A stretch of DNA of 64,000 nucleotides. Origin: Aquatica leii (taxonomy: Eukaryota > Arthropoda > Insecta > Coleoptera > Lampyridae). The notes beneath the pieces are model-generated. The model did no database searches, was not told where the DNA came from, and saw nothing but the letters and a program-made list of their open reading frames with translations. The stretch lies in assembly GCA_035610365.1 (NCBI GenBank), contig CM069434.1, positions 103,218,806 to 103,282,805 on the forward strand, written 5' to 3'. Both the position numbers and the translations under genes were made by a program. Positions 46,543-57,762 of this stretch are shown one piece after another (within the stretch, counting starts at the first letter, position 1; every line of letters starts with the position of its first letter).

Positions 46543-47490
46543 TCATTGCGATGCTTGTCTTGCTGCTTCAAACTCCAAAGCATGCACCAAAGCGTCATCC
46601 AATGTCTTCGGTTGAGCTAACCGGAGAGTCTGCTGCGTTTTGTTGTTTCGGAGGCCGTCTACAAAAGTTTGAATAACTATTGTAGACGGCCTCCGAGTTC
46701 TCCAAGAAGGTATCTGGTGCTGTAAAATACGCAAGCCGTGTTAATCTGGCGATGTCAGTCTCAAACTCTTGAAGACTTTCGGCAGCTTCTGAGCTTGATA
46801 CACTTGTTGAAGTCTAATCGTGAAATTAGGAGTTTGTAATTTTCTTGTAAGTGGTCAGGAACAGATTGCAAGATTCCAAGCGCTTCTCCGCGTAAGGACA
46901 CAATTAAAGACGTCGCTTTCTGCTTGTTGCTCCAACCATTAGCTGTAGCTGCGGCTTCAAACTGCTTGTAGTAGGTTGACCATGGAACTTGAAATAAGGT
47001 GGAACAACTTTAAATTTTTGTGTGGTTTTTTCCCGAGGGTCCATTATTAAATCTTCACTTGTGACGCTTCTTTCACCGTGACAATTTATTTGGGTCATTC
47101 TTTCTTCAAACAGTTGTATTCTTTTTCTCAATTTTTTTCTAGTTTTTGTTCTAATTTGTCTACTTCTTCTATTTTGTCATTCACGGATTCGCAAATTTCT
47201 TCTTTTAAATTTAACATATCTGCTTGAGTTTCTTCTTGAACAATTTTGATTTGATTTTCTATGCTCGTTTGTATTACTACTTTTAATCGTCTAGAATTTT
47301 CCATCAACTTTTCTTTTATTTTCTGGGTATTTTTAAATAGTTTTTTTTTCGATTTTTTGAGATTTTTTTTCCATTTTTTGCGAATTTTCGTGAAACTTTT
47401 CTTCCATTTTCTGAGAATTTTCTTCCATTTTTTTATTCATCGATTCTTGACCATTTTTTATTGATTCAAAAAATTAAAATAGCTTTGCGT
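46543..47490 (-). pseudogene. Gypsy A gag remnant
   Basis: From right to left: a Lys/Glu/Asn-rich predicted coiled coil with repeated NSQKMEEK-like heptads (47490-47110), KVVPPYFKFHGQPTTSS (about 47010-46960), then capsid-like sequence ending TLDDALVHALEFEAARQASQ at 46543. Several frameshifts. The zinc knuckle expected at the C-terminus is absent because of the gag-RT deletion. Confidence 0.7.
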
Positions 47491-47731
47491 TCATTTTAAC
47501 TGCTTGCGAACGCGTCACCGGCATAAATTTAACCACGAAGAATAATTTAAAACAAAATTTGATAATACTAAATTTTAATAAAGCCCCACACAGGTTTAAC
47601 AGGTAAGATTAAATGCTATAAACAAACACGCTTATCCCCAATATCAAATTACTTAATGATATTTATGCTAAAATCGTGAACAACTTATTTATTTACACGA
47701 TTCTATTCGATACCCCGCACTGACGCCAAAT

Positions 47732-48102
47732 TGTCACAAATTTTATTATTAAAACTAATTTATTTAAACTACTAAAAATATTTTTATTTATACTTTCAAA
47801 TTAACCGAACTAATTAAATCTAAGGATATTTAATAAAAAAAAAACAACTAGTTTATATCATTTACACGAAGATAAGATAAAGTCCGCGGATAACTTCACA
47901 CACTTGTTTAATTCTTATTGTTTACGTTAAAGTCACGTCTTTCGTAGTTTTATTTATAACACGTATTAACTGACCTACAATTTGATTGTTCCGTATTTAT
48001 ACACATTTTGGAAATCCTTTTCGAGTATTCCATATCTTTCGGTATACGTTTTAGAAGATGGATAACAACTTCGAGAAGGCTCTTGAATTTGAGAACGTTT
48101 CA
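47732..48102 (-). repeat. 5' LTR of gypsy A
   Basis: Plus-strand reading starts TGTCACAAATTTTATT and ends GAGAACGTTTCA, so the LTR has TG and CA ends. Adjacent internal sequence on the minus strand, TTTGGCGTCAGTGCGGGG, occupies the primer-binding position. It is shorter than the 455-bp solo LTR because of internal deletions. Confidence 0.85.
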
Positions 48103-48650
48103 GTAAGATAATTTCTAGAGAAAATTAATTTTTACCATAAATTTATTGAAGATTGTTCAACAAAATTAAGACTGTTATTTGATATATTGAAAAAAGACAA
48201 TGAATTTAATTGGACGGATGAATGCCAAAAATGTTTTTATAAAATAAAATTATATATGTGTTCCCCACCTATTCTAGCAATATTTAATTCAAATAAGTCA
48301 ATTTACATGTACACAGATGCAAGAGTTAGAAGATGGACTGTTACATCCAGCGTTTTATTTTTCCAAAAGATTAACGGATAGTCAAAACAAGAAAGCTCTA
48401 GTTTAGAATACTTAGCCATAAAGGAGGCAATTGTGTTTTCGCAGCTTTTATTAATTGGTAATGATTTTACGGTGGTCTCAGATGATAAACCACTTGAAAA
48501 TTTAAAAGTAAAATTTCGTCGCAATGAAGCGCTGGGAAACCTAATATTATATCTAACGCAAAATAATTTTAAAATAATATATCAAGAAGGAAAGAAAAAA
48601 ATAGTGGCAGACGCGTTATCCCGAAATCCGATTCTTGAAAACTCTGATAC
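48103..48650 (+). pseudogene. Gypsy element C: RT C-terminal end and RNase H
   Basis: Plus strand: FLEKINFYHKFIEDCSTKLR, WTDECQKCFYKIKLYMCSPP, ILAIFNSNKSIYMYTDA (RNase H first Asp, near 48320), then FSKRLTDSQNKKA, EYLAIKEAIV, LIGNDFTVVSDDKPLENLK and ADALSRNPILENS. There are frame breaks near 48325 and 48380 and a stop near 48400. The continuation (integrase) is at 53990, on the other side of gypsy element B. Confidence 0.85.
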
Positions 48651-48944
48651 TGTGGAACTCTATTTTCGGGTTTAAAATTTCGCGTCACACTAAATAATTC
48701 AAGTAGCAGTAATGTATTGGTTTATTACAGATAAATTTTAAAATGGTGCACCTATGCTACCATCTACAAACATAAAACAGCTGCATATCTGAAACTAATA
48801 CTAATAATAATAATGGCCGCCTTGCTTATTGTACCAAAACGCGCCAACCACTGTTCGCTAATGCGACTGAGCACAAAGCTTATTATTTAACCTAATAACT
48901 AATTAATACATTTTGCTTAAGATCTAAATTTCTATACTACAACA
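48651..48944 (-). repeat. 3' LTR of gypsy B
   Basis: Plus-strand TGTGGAACTCTATTTTCGGG to CTATACTACAACA. On the minus strand it is preceded by the purine-rich AGGTAGAGGCGAAC, a plausible polypurine tract (48945-48960). Confidence 0.92.
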
Positions 48945-49060
48945 GTTCGCCTCTACCTGACCTAGTGTTAGTCCTCGAACACAAATACCAGTAAAAACTA
49001 ACTAGGTCGGTTTATTAACAATCCTAACTATGATAACTTAAATAGTACTTATAAAGCTAC

Positions 49061-50325
49061 TTAATCACTAGTTAACCAAGGTCTCATATTCTCCGGACAA
49101 CTAATACCTTCAAAATACATTTGAGTCACTTGAAAATTACTGATGTCAGCAATTAGGTATCTATCATTATCTAAAACTTTAATCACTTCATAAGGTCCCT
49201 TATACTTAGAAATTAGTGTTTTATTTACGCATGGGGTAGTGTCATAATTAGATATTAACACATAATCGCCAACTTTATATAAGTGCGGAGGTTTATGTTT
49301 CTGATCAAAAACCTCTTTATTATAATTTTGAACCTGTGTAATCTTATTCGCAGCATCTGATCTAATATGATCTAAATCGCGACCTGCACTATTTTGCAAT
49401 TCAATAAAGTTCCTCAACCTATCATTACCGTCTCTCTGATTAACGCCATATAATTACATGGAAGGGCTATTCCCTATCAAACGGCAGAATGAGTTGTTAA
49501 TTGCAAATTCAACGGTCCCTAAAGCTTTATGCCACTTGTCTTTTAAGTCACTTAATTTTGCAAACATGGGGGTAAAATTTCGATGGTTTTTTCGATTTGA
49601 CAATTAGATTTTGAGGATCCTGTAGCTATCTTTAAATGCACTATGTTATGAGCATTCACAAAATTCTCAAAATCCTTGGATGTAAATGAAGAACCTTTAT
49701 CTGACACAATCCTATAAGGTCTACTAAAGTTTTGGAAATAAATTTCTAATTTATGAATCACTTCTATTGATTTAGTAGTTTTGACATCATACAGTTTGAC
49801 AAGTTTGGTAAAACCATCGATTATTTCAAATACATATTTTTTCCCGGTAGTAGTTTTTTCAAATGGTCCATAACGGTCGATATGAACAGTTATGAATAGC
49901 CTATTGCCTTTAGGGATGTTGTGTAAATTACCTGCTAATTTACCACTGTTGGGGGAGTATATTAAACACTTAATACAATTTTGGAGGTAATGATTAACCT
50001 TTTCGTTAACATTTGGAAACCAATAGGACTTACTAAGATACTCTATAGTTTTATTTCTACAAACATGCTCTAATTTATCATGACAATTGTGGATGACATT
50101 ATATTTTATCGAATTGGGTACATAAAAAAGCAAATTACCCTTTGACTTTCTATAAACCAATCCATTACGTAACTCAAAATATTTATTTTCCTTAACTTCT
50201 AAATCTAACATAACTTTTCCAATTTCCTTATCTAAATTTTGCGTTATAGCAAGATTCTGTTCAAATGTGTTTTCCTCCAAGACTAATATATTATTACATC
50301 GACTAAGAGCATCTACGTGCCTCAT
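49061..50325 (-). pseudogene. Gypsy B integrase
   Basis: Minus strand: zinc-binding region KLEHVCRNKTIEY to NCIKCLIY (50080-49960); catalytic Asp in TVHIDRYGPFE (about 49880); second Asp in RIVSDKGSSFTSKDF (about 49700); third position in SKSNCQIEKTIEI, where Glu is preserved in QIEK. After a break at about 49550 the C-terminal domain follows (YKVGDYVLISNY, ISKYKGPYEVIKVLDNDRYL). At least one frameshift. Confidence 0.85.
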
Positions 50326-50329
50326 TCTA

Positions 50330-50760
50330 CTGTTAGGACGGTGTTCTAAGTGGTAATCATAATTTTGTAGTATTAAAGCCCAACGATTAATTTTGGGGTT
50401 TATCTCCTTTTTTTGTAATGCGAGCTTAATTGAATTACAGTCAGTGACAATATTAAAATTGATACCTTGTAAATAAACATGGAATCGGTTAAGTGCGTTA
50501 ACAATTGCTGATAACTCAAGTTCTTAACTATGGTATCTCGACTCTGTATCGGTAGTCTTTTTAATATAATAAAAAACGGGTTGGAATAAATTATTCGATT
50601 GTTTCTGTAAGAGCACTGCGCAATAACCGGTAGAACAAGCGTCACAATGCATCTCTGTTATCAAATTTGATGAATAAATAGCTAAAATAGGAACTTCAAT
50701 CAAGTTGTTTTTTAGCTCTTCGAAAGCCTGCAACTCCTCACTCTCAAACCTAAAAGCACT
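50330..50760 (-). pseudogene. Gypsy B RNase H
   Basis: QAFEELKNNLIEVPILAIYS then TEMHCDACSTGYCAVLLQ (first catalytic Asp), FYYIKKTTDTESRYHS, a stop near 50524, and ELSAIVNALNRFHVYLQG, NIVTDCNSIKLALQK, HVDALSRCN in continuation (50500-50300). Confidence 0.82.
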
Positions 50761-50925
50761 ATGTTTTTTATTAAATTATATAAAGGCTTGGCAATTGAGA
50801 ATTGAGGGATAAACCTCCGAAAATAGCTTGCAAGTCCAATGAATCGCTGTACTTCTTTGGCGTTTTATGGAACAGGATAGTCTCTTACATCTTTTACGTT
50901 CTGAGCATTTGGTTTAATACCATAT

Positions 50926-51380
50926 TGTAGCAAACTTTATTATTAAAACTAATTTATTTAAACTACTAAAACATGTTTTACTTATACTAGAAATATGTAC
51001 ACTTGTAAATTAAACGAACTAATTAAATCTAATAATATTTAATAAAAATACTTATACTAATTTATATTACTTACACAAAGATAAGATAAAGTCCGCGGAT
51101 AGCTTCACACACTTGTTTACCCTAAAATCACGTACATGATTATTCTCCGTATATTTATGTACACACACACGCTAACGACTTATTTATTTAGATTTGAATA
51201 ATCTTCTTAACACTGCTGTATTCCCATTACAGCAATAACTGACCTACGATTTGTTTCTTTGGTATATATATATACACATTTTGAAAATCCTTCTTACATA
51301 TCTTTCGGTATACGTTCTAGAAGATGGATAACAATTTCGAGAAGGCTATTGAATTGGCGAATAACTTCTCGAACGTTTCA
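50926..51380 (-). mobile_element. Solo LTR of the gypsy A family with ATAT target duplication
   Basis: Plus-strand TGTAGCAAACTTTATTATTA to CTCGAACGTTTCA, 455 bp, flanked by ATAT at 50922-50925 and 51381-51384. It aligns in full with the LTRs of gypsy A, including CAAAGATAAGATAAAGTCCG and ATATCTTTCGGTATACGTTC. It interrupts the RT of gypsy B and so records at least one family-A integration later than B. Confidence 0.92.
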
Positions 51381-52072
51381 ATATTTACTTATTAAATAAC
51401 CTAAATATGTAATTTTATTTTGTAAGAATGAACACTTGTCTATACGTAATTCTAGTAAATTTGAAATCATTAACACAAAAACTTGCTTTAGTATTTCTAA
51501 GTGTTCATCGATCCCTACAGTAGCTATTAAAATGTCGTCAAGGTACAATAATATTTTTCTTTCTCGGATTAGCTCTTTGAAAATATCGTTTATAAACCGT
51601 TGAACAACTGAAAGTGAATTACACAGTCCAAATGGGACTTTTAAATATTGAAACTGACCCAAACAAGTAATAAATTATGTGTACTTTTGCGATTCCTTGG
51701 CCGCATCAACGTGGTGAAAGCCGGTTTTCAGATCTAAGGACGTAAAGTATTTTTTGTCTTTTAGTAAATCTAACTGGTCGTCTATCAGAGGAATTGGGAA
51801 TGATCCTTAACTGTTATCTTGTTCAGATGACAATAATCAATACACGGTCTATACTCTTTAGTATTTTTCTTATTCACTAGAACTATGGGACTACAGTATG
51901 GCGAGTTACTGAGTGTTATAATTTCTTCTCTTAACAATTCATCTAATTTTTTTTGTAAAGACTCCTTCTCAGATACAGATAACCTACGGAGTCGAAATGA
52001 AAATGGTTGTTCATGTTGAACACAAATATTCATTTCGTGCTTTATGGTCATTATAAATTTCTTTAATTTCAT
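51381..52072 (-). pseudogene. Gypsy B reverse transcriptase
   Basis: LQKKLDELLREEIITLSNSP and YCSPIVLVNKKNTKEYRPCI begin the RT. After a break at 51785, FQYLKVPFGLCNSLSVVQRF and the active-site box LLYLDDILIA (51535-51560) follow. The coding sequence is then split by the solo LTR and resumes at 50925 with KEVQRFIGLASYFRRFIPQF-type sequence. Confidence 0.88.
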
Positions 52073-52914
52073 TAATAATACTAAACTCTAAATTGGAATT
52101 AATTTTTAAGTCTGAACTAAAATTCTTATTATCTATATCTACACTAATATTCATAACTAAGTTAACTTCTCTTTTGCATATTTCTAATTCATTACCAAAT
52201 TTACCCTCAATATACGGTGAAGAAATTAAATCCCTGCCTAAAATACCAGGATACGACATAGTGTCATTAGGCACCACATAAAGCTCTAACAAAATGTCAA
52301 TTCTTTATTTCTTGCAAAATAGTTCCTAAGATGTTTAGCTTCGAACCATTTATACCCGTAAAACTATGTTCTCTATCATAGATTCTAACTAAATCATCAA
52401 GTATGTATCTTGATTTGATCAAGCTAATGGGGCTGCCTGAATCAACTAATGCTAACAGAGAGTACTTACATTTGCAATTGTGGCTATCAATAGTTTCGTA
52501 GTCAACTGCAATCGTGTATGGAGACACAAAGTCTGCTGGAACTGCAACGATAGTGTTTTCTTGCACAAGATTGGCTTCTCTCGACACACTGGCTTGTATG
52601 TTCTTTTGGGGACAGTAGTTCATTTGGTGACCCACCGACCCACAATCATAACAGGAACCTCTTTCACGTTTAGGCTTAAAGCATTCGTTGTAACGGTGAC
52701 CATATTCGTTGCAATTGAAGCATTTTGCAGCACGCTCACGGATGTTATCACTTGCTTTGCTCTTCATGATTTTTCTCTCTGGTATCTTTTCAATAACTTC
52801 TGTTTTCTGTTTAATCCTATTCACACTGTTTTGATATACTCTTAACATTACTGTTATGCTGTGATATAAATCATCGATATCTTGACGTTTTATTGCCATT
52901 AAAGATGAGCACAA
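52011..52914 (-). pseudogene. Gypsy B gag C-terminus (two zinc knuckles) and protease
   Basis: CFNCNEYGHRYNEC and CYDCGSVGHQMNYC are two complete CX2CX4HX4C knuckles (about 52720-52620). LALVDSGSPISLIKSRYI is the aspartic protease active site (about 52450-52400). After a frameshift near 52295, MSYPGILGRDLI gives the conserved second protease motif. Confidence 0.85.
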
Positions 52915-53634
52915 TTCTTTCGACTATAATCCAACTAACACCTGCTCTTTTAAGTCTTCAAATCCAATCCGACTCCTTTACATAATTTAACTTTATCAAA
53001 ATAATAGGAATTAAGTGACTCTTCTCTTTTCTAAACTCTTTTAACCATAAGTTGCCATTTTATTGTCAGATTAACTCCACCAACATAAGTTTTACTAAAT
53101 TCTTCTTTAAATTTTGACCATGATTTTATACAGTCTGCCTTATAAACATACCAATTTGCAGCATCACTACTTAAATGAGATTTCGCAGTTTCTAATGCAA
53201 ATGAATCGGGCCAGTTATGAAGTTGTTTTATACTACTTAAGTTAATTATCTATTCCCTAGCCTTAATGCCGGCACCTTCATCGTCATAAGTTTTTATGCT
53301 TGTTGTCAAGTCTGGCATAACATGGAAAGAATTTGGTTCAGTACTTGTTGTTGAATTAGAGCTGCTTGATAAACCAGAACCTAACTGAGATAAACATTTT
53401 TTTCCATTATAGCGTTTCTTCTCTTGTTTTTCTCAAACATCATCTCTATTATTTGCTGTATGGCAGAAATTCCGCTTTCTTAGCTTGCTGTCGTTTCTTG
53501 GAAGCTGCTATTTACTTCTATTTCCTCTCGATTCTGCTCACTAGCTAAATTACGCTGAAACAACTCAAAGCAGTCGATCATTTAGCCATTAGTTTCTTTG
53601 TTTGAATGCACGTGTTCACTTCTCGGTTGTGCCA
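52915..53634 (-). pseudogene. Gypsy B gag N-terminal part
   Basis: A start codon at 53634-53632 opens MAQPRSEHVHSNKETNG and is followed by a stop. Further gag-like pieces (LSSSSNSTTSTEPN, FHVMPDLTTSIK, AKSHLSSDAANWYV) follow in broken frames. The region between the start and the 5' LTR is about 50 bp. Confidence 0.65.
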
Positions 53635-53685
53635 TTGTTCAACTTAAATTTGATAATTTTTAGTTTTAACCCCACACCTGATAAC

Positions 53686-53983
53686 TGTGAAACTCTATTT
53701 TCGGGTTTAAAATTTCGCGCCACACTAAATAATTCAAGTAGCAGTAATGTATTGGTTTATTACACATAAATTTTAAAATGGTGGATCTATGTTACCAGCT
53801 ACAAACATAAAACAGCTGCATATCTCAAACTAATACTAATAATAATAATAATGGCAGCCTTTCCTATTGTACCAAAACGCGCCAACCACTGTTCGCTAAT
53901 GCGATTGCGCACAAAGATTATTTATTTAACCTAATAACTAATTAACACAATTTGCTTAAGATCTAAATTTCTATACTACAACA
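53686..53983 (-). repeat. 5' LTR of gypsy B
   Basis: Plus-strand TGTGAAACTCTATTTTCGGG to CTATACTACAACA. The internal side on the minus strand reads GTTATCAGGTGTGGGG at the primer-binding position. Confidence 0.92.
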
Positions 53984-53989
53984 TAAATT

Positions 53990-55135
53990 CCTACAATACG
54001 GAAAACAAATTAAGAATAACAAATGTTTTAGATTTCGATGGAATTAAACAAGACCAAAAGCTAAATGTAAATGGGTTAAGATCACAAAACCACGTTAAAA
54101 TAGATACTAATATCATATGTAAACTAAATAATAGGAGAAAGAAAGTGATTATCCCAAGTATGCTAGCTAACAAGTTAATAGATATAATTCATAAAAGATT
54201 TGGTCACATTGGTCCTAATAAAATTATTGATACCATCCATCCATTTTACTATGTCAAAAATATGAACATGAAAATGATTTAAAAACATGTACGATTTGTA
54301 TAAAGAATAAGAAGAGAACCAGGAGAAAAATAATATTTTTATCTAATTTAGGTCCATCAAAAGCACCTTTTGAGATATTGAACATAGATACAGTAGCAGG
54401 TTTTTCGAAACCTAGAAAAAAATACTTTCATCGTTTAATAGATCACTTTTCAAGATATTGCTGTTACAAAGTTTCAAAATCGAGAAATGTTAATAACTTC
54501 AAAGAGTCAATAAAAAAAGTCACAAACAATCATGACATACAAACTTTGGTAGCTGATAGGTAACCAGCCATTGATTCTATGGAATTCAAAAAGTTCTTAA
54601 CCGATTAAAATATAAAGTTTACGTTTATTGCAACTGACTGTGCATGGTCAAATGGTATAGTGCAACGTTTCAACCAGACATTGGTAAATAAGGTAAGATG
54701 TTTACTTAATACGCCAGAAAAAAATAGACGATGGCAAACTCGTGCTACAGAAGCGATCAAAACTTATAATGAAACCATACATTCCGTCACCGGATATGCA
54801 CCTGCGTATCTTTTGTTTGGTCAAGATTTAAATATTTACCCAATTGATATAATAGTACCAGACATAAATGAAGATAGAAGAAGGGCATACGAAAGAACAG
54901 TACTGTATTGGGAGAAAAACAAAGAGAGATTGATCAAAATAAAAATGACAAACATTTAAATATTGGGGATGAAGTTTTTGTAGACAGTGGTAATAAATTA
55001 AATAGAGAAAAGTTAGATGAGGTTAGAAAGGGACTTTTCAAATAGTACAGAAAATTTCACCTTTAATGTATCGTTTAAACTCAAATAAGAGAAACCCTTT
55101 AGCAAACGTAGTCCACAAATCAAAATTAGTATTGT
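53990..55135 (+). pseudogene. Gypsy element C: integrase
   Basis: Plus strand: KVIIPSMLANKLIDIIHKRF and HIGPNKIIDTIHPFYYVKN (zinc-binding start, about 54145-54265), then a frameshift. MNIDTVAGFSKPRKKYFHRL carries the first catalytic Asp (about 54378). QTLVADR (54541-54561) is the second Asp region. SNGIVQRFNQTLVNKVRCLL follows, where the expected Glu is Gln. TGYAPAYLLFGQDLNIYP is the C-terminal part. A final piece, ISPLMYRLNSNKRNP to SKLVL, ends at a TGA (about 55133). Multiple stops. Confidence 0.82.
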
Positions 55136-55242
55136 GAAAGTAGTAGCATTAGATGTTAATATAGTATATAAATCTTTTCATTATTGTATTTTTTTTTTCA
55201 TATATTTATTTTTTTGTGTATGCATTTTCCTTCAGAAAATGA

Positions 55243-55270
55243 TTCGAAGAGGGAGGATATAATATTGTAA
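55243..55270 (+). promoter_or_regulatory. Polypurine tract and probable 3' LTR start of gypsy C
   Basis: GAAGAGGGAGGATATAATA is followed by TTGTAAATATGCTGTATTC. The purine run and the nearby TGT suggest the 3' LTR starts at about 55266. Its right end was not identified; a candidate is ...CTGTGACA near 56404. No 5' LTR remains in the window for comparison. Confidence 0.5.
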
Positions 55271-57762
55271 ATATGCTGTATTCATTAGTTCCTAAAAAGC
55301 GGTTGCTAGGGCGACTAAATATTTTGAAATATGGTTATTCAATTATGTTCTACTTATAATACATTTTAATTTTGATATTAATTTTAAACCCTAAGAATTA
55401 GCTCAAATTCAGTTTATTTCAGGTAATGTAATTTTATAATTATTTAATTATTTTATGTATTAAAACTAAATATACGTTTGCAGTGATTGAATTTAAACTA
55501 ACGTTTTTGTACTCTATTCAAAACCTTATTTATTTTGTATTAAATAATAACAATATTATATTTATCATAAACACAAAAATTGTTACGTTTTCTTTTATTT
55601 AGTAACGTTCTCAAATGAACGCACCAGTTAAGAATTTATTCAGTAACGTTTTGCAACGTAAATATAAAATGTGCCTCTACAAGGAGATGCGGGTTTGAAC
55701 TAAGTCCAAAAGTTTGACACGCGCGTTACTTGCATTTGGCGCCTTCTTGTCAGCTTGTCGCTTTATTACTACGCACACATAGTTTACTTTTGCTATAAAA
55801 TTTAGTTTTAAATGGTCAACTCTTAGCTTGGTAAGTTTTCTAATCCACATTTTATTGTTGCTAACTTAGACAAATATTTACAAAGGGTTTTTATCTTTCC
55901 GATTTTCTTTACTTCTCTTGGCTGCTTGCTTTCTAAATGTAACCGTTTCCAAAGAATAAAAGGATACAAGATGGCGGGTGAAAGTCAACCTCGCACATCT
56001 CTCTTGCGTCGATGCTAAAGGGCCGACGAGTGCCGTTATGTATTATAATTACGATATCTGATTGAGACAATTTATCTAATCCTTACTGTTCGATTTGGAA
56101 TAATTACGGCGAATGATCGTTTCTACCGGATTTTATTGGATGCAGCCTCTGGAAATTTACAATGCTAATTTTCTTTTCTTAAGTTAAGTAAACGTAACGT
56201 CAATTATCAGCTTCTAGAAGTAAACTAATCTATTATTGTAATTTTGCTTATGTGCTAACCTACATTAAATGTGAAGTGTGGTAGGTACTGTCTTACTTTT
56301 GTGTGTTTTAGCTAATTTCTTTTTCGACCACTAAGGACGAACACTTGGACAGAGCTCTGGACTAGTCGATCGATCGGTGTATGTAAAACATTGTTACCTG
56401 TGACAGTAAGGTAGTATCCTATATTTTTACATTTTATGTAGTGTTATTTGCTTTAACGATTCATAATTGGTCGTGTGATTGTGACTAGACCAAGTTTGCT
56501 TAAGCCTTTTGATTGAGTACACGTTTACTTCAATATTACTTAAATTTTACTAAATATGATTTAATTGTACCTAATCGTACTTAATTTTACTTAATTTGTT
56601 TGGATTACTCTACGAGTCAGTAATGAAAATTTGTTTCGACGATGATTGGACCGAGGGAAATTACTCCCTAACGGTAGAAATTACAAAAATTCTTTAATTG
56701 GTGTTCTCGACTCGTATGTATTTAGAGTCCATATTAACTTAGGTCTAATTTGCTTACTATGTGTATATATTATTCTTATATCTATTGTATCCTTAAGTAG
56801 TTAAGTATATTTACTGTATATATATTTCTTTGATTGGTTTTGGTAATTTAGCCAGAATTACAAGTATAATTCAAAATAAACTACGTGGCGCCTGTATCTC
56901 TGGGTATTTTCTAAATCTCTTGAGTATCAAAGTGGATATTAATTTTAGATTATATAAGCTATCTCCAAATTCGGCTGCATTATTATTTCTAACCTACTTC
57001 CCTTCTCCTGAGCTAGGGCAATATTCTTTTGACTATTAATTCCAATTGGAATTCTTCTGCATCCATTATTACTACCCCACTGCAGCTGGTAGGGGTTGGT
57101 AATAAAGTTCTAATCTAAGTTCTAAATTAAGGTTTTAATTGTTTTTATGCTAGGTTTCATTTAACAACGTTTTTTTGAATTTTTTTGACAATTTAAATTT
57201 TGTTGAATAAAAACAAAAATGCTATTTTAGGTATTTTTAATGTTGTAATTAATATTTTTAATAAGTATAAGAAAAACTAATTACTCAACTATAGCACACA
57301 TGAAAACAAACATTATCTACTTATTAATCTATTTGATTATCATTATTTTTTTCAATTTTTTTTTTTTGAATTTTTTAATTTTTTTTTTTTTAATTTTTGA
57401 AAGGGTCCATATTATTGGTGAGTAGATTGAATTGAAGAGAAGGTCAAAAAACCAATAATTAACAGTATATCAATAACATTTAATAGTAATTTGTTACATG
57501 CCAAAATTAACACAAAGTCACTGCCTGCAATGTAGTAACATAAACGGGGGTTGTGCCACTAGCTCAATGGAGAAGGGTGGGTTTTATTTAAAATTCCGTG
57601 AAAAATTGGAAACGCGATCGTCGTAAAAATGGAACTAGAACGGTAAAATAGTCAAATAATCGGTAAGGGCGCCAATCAAGGATTTCTATAAGGGAAGCTT
57701 TCAAACCCCTGATTACCTGAAAGCTCATCCGGTTGGTTACAATCCCAGAACTTACCTTGGGT
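55271..57762. other. Non-coding, AT-rich; probably gypsy C LTR then unassigned DNA
   Basis: Contains a TATA-like TATAAAATG (55665), T-rich tracts (about 57345-57400) and short repeats of TACTTAATTTTACTTAA (about 56575). No protein-coding block is recognised. The small frames at 56830-57039 and 57588-57893 have no recognisable content. Confidence 0.45.

Larger units (their letters stand above)
43632..48102 (-). mobile_element. Gypsy element A (Ty3/gypsy LTR retrotransposon), internally deleted
   Basis: Minus-strand element with 5' LTR 47732-48102 and a truncated 3' LTR 43632-43873, a polypurine tract (43874-43890), a gag remnant, a fused RT/RNase H remnant and integrase. Downstream of integrase is a macro domain and CCCH finger. 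Protease, zinc knuckle and the N-terminal two thirds of RT have been deleted. It inserted into the RT of gypsy element C. A solo LTR of the same family is at 50926-51380. Confidence 0.85.
48651..53983 (-). mobile_element. Gypsy element B (Ty3/gypsy LTR retrotransposon), decayed
   Basis: Two ~296-bp LTRs (48651-48944 and 53686-53983) enclose gag, zinc knuckles, protease, RT, RNase H and integrase in order on the minus strand. All have frame breaks. The LTRs differ at roughly one base in twenty, so the insertion is not recent. A solo LTR of family A lies inside its RT. It splits gypsy element C between RNase H and integrase. The flanking bases (GATAC left, TAAAT right) do not form a target duplication. 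Confidence 0.9.

Noticed and set aside
47261..47464. Plus-strand frame with FFHFLRIF repeats
   Set aside because: It is the complement of the gag coiled-coil heptads of gypsy A.
57541..57600. Segment with TAGCTCAATGG resembling a tRNA D-arm
   Set aside because: No acceptor stem, anticodon arm or T-arm can be formed around it.
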